IMG/VR virus record: IMGVR_UViG_3300036885_000119
Coordinates: 1-57,882 of that record
Origin: a virus
DNA length: 57,882 nt
Reading direction: 5' to 3' (one strand)
Part shown: in pieces, positions 44,069 to 51,019 of the stretch
Position numbering within the stretch: the first letter of the stretch is position 1
Layout: each line of letters begins with the position of its first letter
Notes under the pieces: generated by a model
What the model was told of the DNA's origin: nothing
Seen by the model: only the letters and a program-made list of their open reading frames with translations
Database searches by the model: none
Position numbers and translations under genes: made by a program

Positions 44069-44238
44069 TGAAATATTTACTTATTGTTTTATTTGCGTTT
44101 GCTCTCTGCGCGGCCAAGACGGATACTTTGGAAATGGTCATACATGACAAAACAAAAAGAATTACGTATCCGAAAACTCCGAGGGAAAACACTGAGTTCT
44201 ATAATGTTGTTTTTGTTATCAAACATAAAAAGAATTAA
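44065..44238 (+). CDS. Small secreted protein (57 aa)
   Basis: It overlaps the previous stop (ATGATG). MMKYLLIVLFAFALCAAKT is a signal peptide or short anchor; the cysteine near its end (FALCAAK) is only a poor lipobox. The mature part is about 38 residues, basic, ending in KHKKN. It could be a small lipoprotein spanin partner, but evidence is weak. Confidence 0.55.
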   Translation: MMKYLLIVLFAFALCAAKTDTLEMVIHDKTKRITYPKTPRENTEFYNVVFVIKHKKN

Positions 44239-44337
44239 ATGACAGACGCAGAAGAAATATGTATTGTGATATTGTTTTTTGCAGTGATAGCAAGTGCGGT
44301 TGCGCTGGTATTCATAAAACTATTTAAGGGGTGGTAA
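44239..44337 (+). CDS. Single-helix membrane peptide (32 aa)
   Basis: ATG 44239 begins at the base after the previous stop. A short acidic N-terminus (MTDAEE) is followed by one transmembrane helix (ICIVILFFAVIASAVALVFI) and a basic end (KLFKGW). Its size and topology fit a pinholin or lysis-regulator peptide, but this is inference. The next ATG is four bases after the stop. Confidence 0.5.
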   Translation: MTDAEEICIVILFFAVIASAVALVFIKLFKGW

Positions 44338-44340
44338 AAA

Positions 44341-44688
44341 ATGGAAGAGACCAACAAGGAACATTTTGCGAACGGTTTTGAGCGCAGAGACAAAGATCAC
44401 GACAAAGACCCTTTCGTGCCTGACGAAAAGCCGAACATTCCGGTGTGTCCCTTGCACGACAAGCGTGATATTTTATTCAGTGGAATAACAACCTCCGTTG
44501 ATGGCATTTTGAATCTTGTAAAAGATATTAGAAAATCACAACTGGAAGAAATTACGTTTCGTGCAGAAATAAACAAACGCATTTCCTCCGTAGAAAAGCA
44601 TATTGGAATCACGGCGAAAATAATTATTGGCTTGTGTGCGCTACAACTCATAGAGGTTGTTTTTATTGTTGTTGCTTTAATGCTGTAA
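44341..44688 (+). CDS. Small membrane protein (115 aa)
   Basis: A hydrophilic N-terminus (CPLHDKRDILFSGI) is followed by an amphipathic helix and one C-terminal transmembrane segment (IIIGLCALQLIEVVFIVVAL). The AAGGGG of the upstream gene end serves as ribosome-binding site. The layout (soluble domain, then C-terminal anchor) is also seen in the next gene, suggesting that they work together. Confidence 0.55.
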   Translation: MEETNKEHFANGFERRDKDHDKDPFVPDEKPNIPVCPLHDKRDILFSGITTSVDGILNLVKDIRKSQLEEITFRAEINKRISSVEKHIGITAKIIIGLCALQLIEVVFIVVALML

Positions 44689-44697
44689 GGGGTTTTT

Positions 44698-45069
44698 ATG
44701 GCTGATGAAAATGGCTTCGGTTATTACGTTCAGGCCGTACAACAACAACTCACACAGATAGCAAAAACTCTGGAAACAATCCGCGAGGAAAACTTTACAA
44801 AAGCCGATATGAATGTTTTTAAAGAGGACGTTTGTTTTCCGCGTGGAATACAACAGAAAGAAATCAGCGACAAGGTTGAAGGCCACGAAAAGTTCAAAAT
44901 CCAAATTCTCGCCATTGTTATAGTTATCAGTACCCTTATCGGCGGAGGGGCAATTGTGATAAATTTTTTACAAATGCAAAACATGAAAATAGAGCTTAAA
45001 AATACTTCAGCAGTTGAAACCTCCAAAGCAGTGCAGACTATTGCTACGATAGAGAAGGGAAAACAGTAA
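44698..45069 (+). CDS. Small membrane protein (123 aa)
   Basis: AAGGGG precedes ATG 44698. The N-terminal half is helical (VQAVQQQLTQIAKTLETIRE), then a transmembrane helix (ILAIVIVISTLIGGGAIVI) and a short C-terminal helix. No family recognised. The second TnpB element inserted four bases past its stop codon. Confidence 0.55.
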   Translation: MADENGFGYYVQAVQQQLTQIAKTLETIREENFTKADMNVFKEDVCFPRGIQQKEISDKVEGHEKFKIQILAIVIVISTLIGGGAIVINFLQMQNMKIELKNTSAVETSKAVQTIATIEKGKQ

Positions 45070-45073
45070 ATTA

Positions 45074-46332
45074 CCACGGGCACAAGGCCCGTGGCTTTAA
45101 ACAACAGGCATCGAGCAGGTATCGCAGTTATGCAACACCATCTCAATAGTACCCGGTTTTCTGGGGGATTTACTTCTCCCCGTATCTATCGAGTTCAACC
45201 CGATAGACATAGAACGTCCTGCAATATTCTTGCTGGCGTTCCAATCCGCGTCTGCGGTATAACCGCAGCTCGTACATTTGAACAAAAAACCGTCCCTGTT
45301 GGATTTGTCAATATGACCGCATCTATGACACATACGAGAAGTATTCTTGGGAGAAACAACCTCCACAGAAACACCCTTGGAAGCAGCCTTATAAGTAACA
45401 CAAAACGTGAATTTTCCATAAGGCCAACGGTTAATCCTACTTCTAAGAGTTTTACCTTTACTCTTAGAGGCTTCTCGTATGTTAGACAAATCCTCAAGAA
45501 CAATTTTTCTTGCACCAACAGAATCAGCCCAATTTACAAGTCTCTTAGAAGCAACATGCACCGCATGTTCAGTTACGGAAGCCTCATGCCCCGACATTCT
45601 CCGAAGGAGTTGTCGAGACGATCTGGTTCCAACTGCTTGTACTTTGGCTCTGGTTCTTCTGATGTTGGAAAGTTTGTTGTTCAGATGATTAGCTTTATAA
45701 AACAATTTGTTGTTATTGAAGTCAGTTGCAACAAAAAGTCTTTTTATTCCTTGATCAACTCCAATAATAGTTCCAGTAGTAAGTGGTTCTGTAATGTCAA
45801 TTTCATAAGAAAGATTTAAATACCATTGATTTTCTTTAATAAATATTTTAGAATCTTTCCAGTTATCAGGAATTGTTCTGGAATCTTGAAAAGAAATAGG
45901 ATCAGACCAAAGAGTAATATTTTTCTTGGTTCGAGCAAAATCTCTCTTCCAGACAATAGGAATGGATTGCTTTTTGTAAATAGACAGATGCCATTCTTTC
46001 TTTGTCTTTTGAGTTTTATATGCAGCAGAAATGGTTCTGAAAAGAGTACAAGTAAGTTGAGAAGGAAGATTAAATTTCTCACGAACTGTTTTATAGTATG
46101 CTTGTGCAAGTCGGTTAGAATTTATTTCCTTGGTTTCAAAAACAATTTTAGAAAGCCAATTGCAGGCAGAAAGCCAGTGTGGAAGCAACTTATCTGCTTT
46201 ATGCTGACCGGTGAATTTAATTTTCATAGTTCGTATTGTTTTCACAGTTAGTAATATAGTATATTTGTATTGAGAGTAGTTAAACAATTTAACTTGGAGG
46301 ACGCAATTCCTCCACGGGGACAAGCCCCGTGG
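45074..46332 (-). mobile_element. Second TnpB-only IS605-family element
   Basis: The element is bounded by near-perfect palindromes CCACGGG-CACAAGG-CCCGTGG type at 45074-45094 and CCACGGGG-ACAAG-CCCCGTGG type at 46312-46332. It carries only tnpB, on the minus strand, opposite to its neighbours. Its ends and TnpB differ from those of the 0.4-1.6 kb element, so it is an independent insertion of another lineage. Its hairpin (CCACGGGG) is similar to the one flanking the IS200-type tnpA at 49.77 kb. Confidence 0.82.
45097..46227 (-). CDS. tnpB: TnpB, RNA-guided RuvC endonuclease (second lineage)
   Basis: I start at ATG 46227 (MKIKFTGQHKADKL), the first start with a plausible N-terminus; the longer frame runs through the terminal palindrome. 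The 376-residue protein has RuvC-I IIGVDQGIKRL, RuvC-II KIVLEDLSNI, a zinc ribbon (CHRCG ... CTSCG) and RuvC-III YTADADWNASKNI, so all three catalytic acids are present. Little identity to the TnpB at 485 outside these motifs. Presumably active as a guide-RNA-directed nuclease. Confidence 0.92.
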   Translation of the reverse strand: MKIKFTGQHKADKLLPHWLSACNWLSKIVFETKEINSNRLAQAYYKTVREKFNLPSQLTCTLFRTISAAYKTQKTKKEWHLSIYKKQSIPIVWKRDFARTKKNITLWSDPISFQDSRTIPDNWKDSKIFIKENQWYLNLSYEIDITEPLTTGTIIGVDQGIKRLFVATDFNNNKLFYKANHLNNKLSNIRRTRAKVQAVGTRSSRQLLRRMSGHEASVTEHAVHVASKRLVNWADSVGARKIVLEDLSNIREASKSKGKTLRSRINRWPYGKFTFCVTYKAASKGVSVEVVSPKNTSRMCHRCGHIDKSNRDGFLFKCTSCGYTADADWNASKNIAGRSMSIGLNSIDTGRSKSPRKPGTIEMVLHNCDTCSMPVV

Positions 46333-46349
46333 TTTCCTTGCGTAAAATC

Positions 46350-46850
46350 ATGAAAATAATTCACGGTTTCCGCCTTTCAGCGCCGGAGGTTTCTGGCTAT
46401 CCCGACACGGTAAGAATCTACAATGGAAACACCGGGGATATGCTTCTGTATGAATCTACACGGTTCCGTACCAACCCAAATCCTAATAAACCCAGCACGC
46501 AACAGCCCTGGTATAAGGTATACGCCCAGATAGCACCTACTAACGAGCAAGGCATACCGTGGAAATGTGTCGAGACAATCAAGCGCGGCCGGTGTATTGC
46601 CCTGAATGACGAGGGACCTGTTGCCACGACGGGGCCGGATCCCAATAACGAGGGCAAGGCGTTCGCCACTGCCGTGCTGATCCATTGCGGCTTTTCCGAT
46701 ACATGGCCTGGCTCGATGGCTTGCCAAACGATATTCCCGGCGGATTGGGCCGCATTTATAAGCCATTTCACCCTGGGAGAGTCGGGTATATATATTTTAA
46801 CGGACGAAACAGTAAGCGAGGAAGAACAGACTATTATGGAATCACTTTAA
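46350..46850 (+). CDS. Putative lysis enzyme (L,D-transpeptidase/DUF5675-like)
   Basis: I use ATG 46350, because the upstream part of the frame lies in the IS palindrome. The 166-residue product contains AVLIHCGFSDTWPGSMACQT (about residues 105-124), with an H-x-G ... S-x-A-C arrangement like the catalytic His and Cys of YkuD-type or DUF5675 peptidoglycan enzymes. It lies two genes before a holin, the usual place for an endolysin. The IS insertion left it without a clear ribosome-binding site. The enzyme class is uncertain. Confidence 0.55.
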   Translation: MKIIHGFRLSAPEVSGYPDTVRIYNGNTGDMLLYESTRFRTNPNPNKPSTQQPWYKVYAQIAPTNEQGIPWKCVETIKRGRCIALNDEGPVATTGPDPNNEGKAFATAVLIHCGFSDTWPGSMACQTIFPADWAAFISHFTLGESGIYILTDETVSEEEQTIMESL

Positions 46851-46862
46851 CAAGGAGGACGT

Positions 46863-47096
46863 ATGTCAGGAAATATTGTTGCCGAGGCATTGTTGTTAAT
46901 TGAAAGGCCCATTGCAAAAGCGGTTATTTCGGCCGCTGAGGCCGAACTGAAATCCCTAACGCCGGAGCAAATCAAGGCGGCGGCGGATTGGCTCAATTCC
47001 AAGGTCGGCGGCAACAAGCCGTTCGAGGAACAGGGAATGGAATTTATCATCAAGGGAACAATCGGAATTATTGATTTTCTCGAAACCTTAAAATAA
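46863..47096 (+). CDS. Small helical protein in the lysis region (77 aa)
   Basis: AAGGAGG precedes ATG 46863. The product is an Ala/Glu-rich helical protein (AKAVISAAEAELKSLTPEQI) with a weakly hydrophobic C-terminus (IIKGTIGIIDFLETL). Between the lysis enzyme and holin it may be a lysis accessory. No family recognised. Confidence 0.5.
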   Translation: MSGNIVAEALLLIERPIAKAVISAAEAELKSLTPEQIKAAADWLNSKVGGNKPFEEQGMEFIIKGTIGIIDFLETLK

Positions 47097-47105
47097 GGAG
47101 GAAGT

Positions 47106-47363
47106 ATGGGATTGATTCAAGCGGTTGTTGCGTTATGGCAGGGGATGAACGGCCATAAGTTTAACAGTGGGGCGGCGATAACGATTTTATCGTTCGCTTT
47201 CCTAAAGGCATTTACGGCTTTTGGAATGACACCGGATCAAGCTACCAGTGACGCGACATACATTATAGGCGCGGTTGGTGTGGTGATAATGCTGGTAGGA
47301 TATGTGCATCAGTGGTATAAAAGTATTCAAGCAAAAAAGGCGATGACTCCAGCCGCAAAGTAG
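47106..47363 (+). CDS. Holin-like protein (85 aa)
   Basis: AAGGAGG precedes ATG 47106. Two transmembrane helices (AAITILSFAFLKAFTAFG and YIIGAVGVVIMLVGYVHQWY) are joined by a short Asp/Thr loop, and the tail is lysine-rich (KSIQAKKAMTPAAK). This is the topology of class II holins. It is the last plus-strand gene, and a terminator follows. Confidence 0.7.
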   Translation: MGLIQAVVALWQGMNGHKFNSGAAITILSFAFLKAFTAFGMTPDQATSDATYIIGAVGVVIMLVGYVHQWYKSIQAKKAMTPAAK

Positions 47364-47382
47364 TTCGGTGGTGAATGAGGAG

Positions 47383-47407
47383 GGGCGGTTTGCTACCGCC
47401 CTTTTTT
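47383..47407. terminator. Terminator between late genes and cassette array
   Basis: GGGCGGT (47383-47389) pairs with ACCGCCC (47395-47401), followed by TTTTTT on the plus strand. It ends the late transcript and lies over the last codons of the opposing first cassette gene. On the minus strand there is no T-run, so it should act mainly on plus-strand transcripts. Confidence 0.85.
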
Positions 47408-47752
47408 ACGTTTCGCAATATCGGAGGCACATGGAGGTTGACCGAAACAACAGTAAATATCCGCGCAGGCCTTAGCTATATTTAATACATCATCCTTAGT
47501 GTACGCCATTTTCGGCTGCGGCTGTGTTGGTGGTTTGTTCGCCACCGCTCCGCGCTTGTTGTAAATGGTTGACCTCCTTTGTTTCGGCGACGCATCTTCC
47601 CAGCCGTCTAAATCAAACCACGTCGCTTCGCCTTTTATCGTGTGACAACCCATTAAATCCTTTGCAACAAAACACTCTCTACGCTCATTGTCGTGCGTTA
47701 TTCCTACGAAACGGAATCCTTCGATGTTGGGGAGGTCTTGTAAATGTTTCAT
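47393..47752 (-). CDS. Cassette 1 protein (119 aa), distal end of the array
   Basis: Starts at ATG 47752 with GAAAGGCGG upstream. The product MKHLQDLPNIEGFRFVGITH... is unrecognised. The segment AVANKPPTQPQPK (about 69-81) is encoded by an R''-type box like those of cassettes 2, 3, 5 and 14. No R' half follows the stop; the gene ends inside the late terminator. The last cassette therefore seems to have lost the end of its recombination site. Confidence 0.65.
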   Translation of the reverse strand: MKHLQDLPNIEGFRFVGITHDNERRECFVAKDLMGCHTIKGEATWFDLDGWEDASPKQRRSTIYNKRGAVANKPPTQPQPKMAYTKDDVLNIAKACADIYCCFGQPPCASDIAKRKKGR

Positions 47753-47793
47753 TTGCGCCGCCTTTCAATTTTCAAAGCCGGTTTTATTTCCGG

Positions 47794-47932
47794 CAACGTC
47801 TACCGCACTGCGCGAAGTTGCGCTATGGCCACTTCTATATAATTGATAGCCACCTGTAAATCTAATGAGCCACCACGCTCGATTAGAGCAGCAGCGTCTT
47901 TAAGCAAAGCAATTTCGGGCTGTGGTTGTTGG
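47794..47932 (-). repeat. attC-like site of cassette 2
   Basis: R'' CAAC (near 47930), spacer AA, L'' CCACA then CGAA; returning TTCG ... TGCGG (L'), spacer TAGAC, R' GTTG (47794-47797). Pairing is imperfect in the L arm. The last 35 codons of cassette 2 lie inside. Confidence 0.6.
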
Positions 47933-48123
47933 ATGCTCGTTGTCGCGGACTCCATTAATTTTAGTGCGGCCCTATTCATTGGTTTTCCACAATAGCAACA
48001 AAAGTTAAATTCTTTATTCGGTTTGAAGTCGGGGTCACAGTCTGGAAAATAAAGCTCTCTGCCACAGTCCGAAATGAAATCATCTGATCCTTTTTCCATG
48101 CGATGAAGTTTGCATAATTCCAT
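47800..48123 (-). CDS. Cassette 2 protein (107 aa), Cys-rich
   Basis: I start at ATG 48123 (MELCKLHRMEKGS), preceded by AAAGAGAG, since the longer frame runs through the upstream attC. Two C-x2-C-type pairs (FCCYCGKP, CGRELYFPDC) suggest metal binding. SIQQPQPEIALLKDAA is encoded by the R'' side of its attC site. The C-terminal helix (LDLQVAINYIEVAIAQLR) lies inside the attC hairpin. No family recognised. Confidence 0.65.
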   Translation of the reverse strand: MELCKLHRMEKGSDDFISDCGRELYFPDCDPDFKPNKEFNFCCYCGKPMNRAALKLMESATTSIQQPQPEIALLKDAAALIERGGSLDLQVAINYIEVAIAQLRAVR

Positions 48124-48164
48124 TTGGCCGCACTCTCTTTCTATGGTTCCGCGACTATGGCATC

Positions 48165-48339
48165 CCAACGGTTGCCGCACTCGCCCGCCGTGCCGCTATG
48201 ACTGCATATAATGGCCGTGTATCGGACAATCCTTATTGACAACCAATGACACGCACGCACTTACAACCACCTTACCGCGAGTTGTCTTTTGATGCAGGCC
48301 GTTCTCTTTGCAAAGGCATGGCGCGGCTGCGGCTGTTGG
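48165..48339 (-). repeat. attC-like site of cassette 3
   Basis: R'' CCAAC (48339-48335), spacer AG, L'' CCGCA then GCC; returning GGC, extrahelical GAG, TGCGG (L'), spacer CAACC, R' GTTGG (48169-48165). Both R and L arms pair perfectly. Confidence 0.8.
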
Positions 48340-48510
48340 TGGTTCGTTCGCCACCGCTCCTAATGATTTGAGCGCGTCCCCCATTTTTACGGCCTCAGAA
48401 CTTGACAAAGACATATTTACTTCGATGCCGCCGCTTAAAGTGCTAAGAAAAATAATGCTGCCGCGTTTTTCAATGCTCAACTTGGCGCTTAAACAGTTTA
48501 TAATTTCCAT
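48196..48510 (-). CDS. Cassette 3 protein (104 aa)
   Basis: ATG 48510 has AAGGAGCG upstream. The product MEIINCLSAKLSIEKRGSII... has a beta-rich N-terminal half (about 50 residues), the attC-encoded linker AVANEPPTAAAAP, and a C-terminal Cys/His segment (CLCKENG ... CPIHGHYMQ). The linker shares its DNA sequence with cassette 1 although the rest of the two proteins is unrelated. Confidence 0.65.
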   Translation of the reverse strand: MEIINCLSAKLSIEKRGSIIFLSTLSGGIEVNMSLSSSEAVKMGDALKSLGAVANEPPTAAAAPCLCKENGLHQKTTRGKVVVSACVSLVVNKDCPIHGHYMQS

Positions 48511-48550
48511 GACGCGCTCCTTATAATTTGGTCGGTGGCGTATGACCACC

Positions 48551-48716
48551 AACGCGTGCGCACCGCACGAAGTGGCGGTCACACGGGTTTAACATTTATG
48601 GTAAGCTCCACTTTGGGGAGCGTCATAGTGACCGACATTTTGTGCTGCGCTTGTTCGACGCTGGTGCGTAGGGTGTGCCATTCGTCGTCAGACAAGCGAT
48701 TAGGTGCGCACGCGTT
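48551..48716 (-). repeat. attC-like site of cassette 4, perfect 14-bp arms
   Basis: AACGCGTGCGCACC (48716-48703) and GGTGCGCACGCGTT (48564-48551) are exact inverted repeats flanking about 138 bases. There are no spacers or extrahelical bases, unlike the other sites, but the R' side still ends in CGTTGG. Confidence 0.65.
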
Positions 48717-48719
48717 CAA
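48579..48719 (-). CDS. Possible small ORF inside the cassette-4 site (46 aa)
   Basis: TTG at 48719 overlaps the cassette-4 stop (TTGA). The translation has reasonable composition (SDDEWHTLRTSVEQAQHKMS, VELTINVKPV). It could be a coupled second gene, a shifted end of the main gene, or chance coding within the attC loop. Confidence 0.3.
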   Translation of the reverse strand: MNACAPNRLSDDEWHTLRTSVEQAQHKMSVTMTLPKVELTINVKPV

Positions 48720-48958
48720 CGCAAGAGGCGCGCGGTCTTGCGCCGGGCCGCAGGGCCAGAAAGCATACCGCGAGCTTCCTCTGGTTTAAGAGGTCGGCAA
48801 TCTTGCTGCGTTATCCATCCTCTGCTACTTACATCACCTATAACTCTGTAATCCCCACTATTACGAGTGTCCGGTTTGTCATCTACGGCAATTATGGCAC
48901 CAACATAATTTTTGTACCAATAAAAATCACCAGTACATTTTGTTATTTTTACTAACAT
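48716..48958 (-). CDS. Cassette 4 protein (80 aa)
   Basis: AGGAGGT lies six bases before ATG 48958. The N-terminal half reads as a small beta barrel (FYWYKNYVGAIIAVDDKP, DYRVIGDVSSRGW), and the C-terminus is basic (GPAARRKTARLLR). No recognised family. The stop codon lies at the R'' arm of its site. Confidence 0.65.
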   Translation of the reverse strand: MLVKITKCTGDFYWYKNYVGAIIAVDDKPDTRNSGDYRVIGDVSSRGWITQQDCRPLKPEEARGMLSGPAARRKTARLLR

Positions 48959-49006
48959 TGCCGACCTCCTATAAGTGTCTCGCTCTTAGCCCTGCGGACT
49001 TGCGTT

Positions 49007-49117
49007 GAACGTTCGCCACATGAGCGCCGTTATTTTTTTATAATAGATGAGTCTAAAACCCATTCAATTTTCAATGAGTCATATCGTGCAAAATAATGGC
49101 GACTCTGCGGCTGTTGT
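49007..49117 (-). repeat. attC-like site of cassette 5
   Basis: R'' CAAC (near 49116), spacer A, L'' GCCGCA then GAG; returning CTC, extrahelical A, TGTGGC (L', one G-T pair), spacer GAAC, R' GTTC (near 49008). The R' box is GTTC instead of GTTG, with one mismatch to R''. Confidence 0.7.
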
Positions 49118-49257
49118 GCGGCTGTTTTCGCCGCTTCCAATATTTTTAACCGCGCATTGACTGTATTATACGCATTTTGGTGCAAGGCACCTGCGACACA
49201 CATTACTACTGCCAACACAATATATCCGATTCTTGCAGCCCAGTCTTTTGCGTACAT
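49030..49257 (-). CDS. Cassette 5 membrane protein (75 aa)
   Basis: AGGAGG stands ahead of ATG 49257. One N-terminal transmembrane helix (IGYIVLAVVMCVAGALHQNA) is followed by a helical segment and AAKTAAQQPQSRHYF, the attC-encoded region. Layout resembles a small anchored cytoplasmic or periplasmic protein. Its upstream leader carries the IS200-type insertion, so it may be separated from promoters further up the array. Confidence 0.6.
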   Translation of the reverse strand: MYAKDWAARIGYIVLAVVMCVAGALHQNAYNTVNARLKILEAAKTAAQQPQSRHYFARYDSLKIEWVLDSSIIKK

Positions 49258-49311
49258 ATTGTTCCTCCTGCGCGGTTTATAATTTGAGGCGGAGTTTGAG
49301 AGTCGAGGTAA

Positions 49312-49701
49312 TCATTTTTGGTTCTCAATGTATCGTTGTATGGTTTCTGCTGAGACATTCCCCGCAGTTGCGGCGAAATAACTTCGAGTCCAAAGAGAGG
49401 GGAGCCTTCTTAAAATTGGATATTTATCTCTTAATTCGTGAGAAGTTATTCCTTTACATTCCTTAACAATTTCGTGAGCCGCAGTAGTGGGCCATCCTCG
49501 AACGAATAAATGAACATGGTCTGGCTTTATTGCCAGTTCGAGAACTTCCCACCCTTTATCTTTACATTTTTGCAGGATAAGTGTTCGACAATCTTTTGCA
49601 ATACTACCAACCAAAACAGGCTTTCTCCTTTTCGGTATCCATATAAGATGAAAAACCATTAGGTGTACGCGGTGTTCGTCTCTTTGATATTGCATACTCA
49701 T
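49312..49701 (-). CDS. tnpA: TnpA, IS200/IS605-family Y1 HUH transposase
   Basis: Start chosen at ATG 49701 (MSMQYQRDEHRVHLMVFHLI). The 129-residue protein has the HUH motif in KPDHVHLFV, the invariant W-I-P-K-R-R-K-P segment, and the catalytic tyrosine in TIQRYIENQ near the C-terminus. Such enzymes cut and join single-stranded DNA at subterminal hairpins without target duplication. Complete, so potentially active. It could also mobilise the TnpB-only elements if it recognises their ends. Confidence 0.95.
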   Translation of the reverse strand: MSMQYQRDEHRVHLMVFHLIWIPKRRKPVLVGSIAKDCRTLILQKCKDKGWEVLELAIKPDHVHLFVRGWPTTAAHEIVKECKGITSHELRDKYPILRRLPSLWTRSYFAATAGNVSAETIQRYIENQK

Positions 49702-49790
49702 GTTTATAATATACCATCCATCTACAAGATTGTCAACAACTTTCTCAAATATCTTTGCGGGCCTAACCACCGGGGTTAAAACCCCGTGGA
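49312..49790 (-). mobile_element. IS200-type element inserted in the cassette array
   Basis: It contains an IS200/IS605-family tnpA and, upstream of that gene, the hairpin CCACCGGGG-TTAAA-ACCCCGTGG (49767-49789), the usual left-end structure. The right end after the tnpA stop is not obvious. The flanking cassette leader is split: CGCCGCCTTGAACG on one side and the A+T-rich ribosome-binding region of cassette 5 on the other. Confidence 0.8.
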
Positions 49791-49832
49791 TTGCAGCCCG
49801 TCCCCGCGTTCAAGGCGGCGAAAATGCCGTCA

Positions 49833-49960
49833 CAACGTTTACGCAACGGTTGAAGTAACTTGCGCACTGCAATCACCTACCGGAAACGAACATATATTAC
49901 CACTCCTACGATCTTTACAAGGAGAATGACAATCGCAAGTTATTTTAACCTTGCGTTGTT
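49833..49960 (-). repeat. attC-like site of cassette 6
   Basis: R'' CAAC (49960-49957), spacer AA, L'' CGCAA then GGT; returning ACC, extrahelical G, TTGCG (L'), spacer TAAAC, R' GTTG (49836-49833). All paired segments match perfectly, and the one extrahelical base on the R' side is as in classical attC. Confidence 0.85.
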
Positions 49961-50135
49961 GCACGGGGCGCTTCGCCCGAACTGTTCGGCCCGCTTCCGC
50001 TGCATTCAGGGCGGCACATATTTTATGCGCGCTGTGCTTTACTTTGCAAACGCAGAGGCTAAAAGCTCGCTTCACTTCGTCAACGTACCATGTCTCATTT
50101 ATTCCAGGAATAACCTGATACTTTTTGCCGCCCAT
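49839..50135 (-). CDS. Cassette 6 protein (98 aa)
   Basis: ATG 50135 has AAAGGA upstream. The product MGGKKYQVIPGINETWYVDE has a basic middle (GRTVRAKRPVQQRKVK) and cysteines in its C-terminal third (CDCHSPCKDRRSGNIC). About half of the gene, from QQRKVK to the stop, lies inside its attC site. Possibly a small metal- or nucleic-acid-binding protein; no family. Confidence 0.6.
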   Translation of the reverse strand: MGGKKYQVIPGINETWYVDEVKRAFSLCVCKVKHSAHKICAALNAAEAGRTVRAKRPVQQRKVKITCDCHSPCKDRRSGNICSFPVGDCSAQVTSTVA

Positions 50136-50164
50136 ATAAAATCCTTTCAAGGGCCGAATTGCGT

Positions 50165-50194
50165 GCAACGTGCGCCGTACTGCACGATGTTTGC
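50165..50194 (-). repeat. Weak, short attC-like site of cassette 7
   Basis: GCAA-ACAT-CGTGC (50194-50182) can pair with GCACG-TTGC (50173-50165). The unpaired bases are on the R'' side, opposite to the other sites, and the stem is short. The CGTTG core is conserved, so the boundary is probably real while the fold is uncertain. Confidence 0.4.
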
Positions 50195-50634
50195 TAGGTC
50201 GCTTCCTCTGTTTTGGGCGCGACCTGTCTTGTCATTGTTTTTTCTATTCCGTCTTTTTCTTGCCCAAGCAAATCAATTTTTGCTTGAACATCTGCCATCA
50301 ATTTTATTTTGTTTTTGTTTTCTTCAGTTGCTTCGTACAAATTTTCGTATCGTTGTTTCGACCGTCCCTTCTGGTCGTCAACAACCCAGGCGTGCCATCC
50401 GTTCTCGAAAAAAACAGAAGTTACGGTATATGTTTTCCACTGTTCACCGGTTCGATACGAATGATATTTTATAATAACATCGAAACGCTTGAAATCTTTT
50501 TTGTCTAAATCATCTATTCGCTTTCTCACTTTTTCCAATTCTTTGTTTTTGTAATCAGAATCTCCGATGCGAACAGTAAACTCGAAATTAAGTTCAGAAA
50601 ACTTGATTATGAAGCCTTTGTATTCTTCTTGCAT
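50194..50634 (-). CDS. Cassette 7 protein (146 aa)
   Basis: AAGGAGAAG precedes ATG 50634. The product begins MQEEYKGFIIKFSELNFEFT. It is lysine/glutamate-rich, with a beta-strand N-terminal half and a C-terminal helix (NKIKLMADVQAKIDLLGQEK). It lacks the attC-encoded linker, fitting its short site. Unrecognised. Confidence 0.65.
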   Translation of the reverse strand: MQEEYKGFIIKFSELNFEFTVRIGDSDYKNKELEKVRKRIDDLDKKDFKRFDVIIKYHSYRTGEQWKTYTVTSVFFENGWHAWVVDDQKGRSKQRYENLYEATEENKNKIKLMADVQAKIDLLGQEKDGIEKTMTRQVAPKTEEAT

Positions 50635-50683
50635 TTTCTTCTCCTTGTCGCGCCCTATTAATTTCAGAGCGGCCTAAATTGTG

Positions 50684-50828
50684 TACAACGGTTCAGGCAC
50701 CCGCCCGAAGTTGCCGCGCCCACGTTTCGATTGCGCACTGAACAACTGACGGATCGGTTATTGTTGTAACTTTTGCAGCACACTCCATTGACGTCGCTAT
50801 GTCGGCAATTTTGTCGCTGCGGTTGTTG
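50684..50828 (-). repeat. Uncertain attC-like site of cassette 8
   Basis: The R' core CCGTTGTAC (50684-50692) is clear. A CCAAC box occurs inside the gene (near 50828) and a nearer CAAC at about 50711. Neither gives a convincing L-arm pairing. The longer option is listed as the probable extent. Confidence 0.35.
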
Positions 50829-51019
50829 GCTGCCGGTACTCCGGGAACTGTAGCGGCCAACTCCGATGCGTCTGGAGGTTGCAATCCCGGCACGTTAGCA
50901 ATGATGTGAGTACGTATAAATCTATAAATTCTGCCAAGGTCGGAAACGGTGCAACGCTCCAAATCTTCGTTAATATCCTCAATAAATTTCGCTTTATAAT
51001 CGAAGTCTGTTTTTTCCAC
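50693..51019 (-). CDS. Cassette 8 protein (108 aa)
   Basis: A GTG start at 51019 lies behind AGGAGG (VEKTDFDYKAKFIEDI). The product is helical. The segment ELAATVPGVPAANNRSDKI closely matches ELAATVPAVAAANKQSDEI in cassette 15. The 5' leaders of the two cassettes also share a 30-base identical stretch, while the rest of the proteins differ. Function unknown. Confidence 0.65.
   Translation of the reverse strand: MEKTDFDYKAKFIEDINEDLERCTVSDLGRIYRFIRTHIIANVPGLQPPDASELAATVPGVPAANNRSDKIADIATSMECAAKVTTITDPSVVQCAIETWARQLRAGA

Noticed and set aside
46350-46850. Firm call as endolysin
   Set aside because: The His and Cys arrangement is only similar to known peptidoglycan enzymes; position supports it but the motif is not complete enough for certainty.
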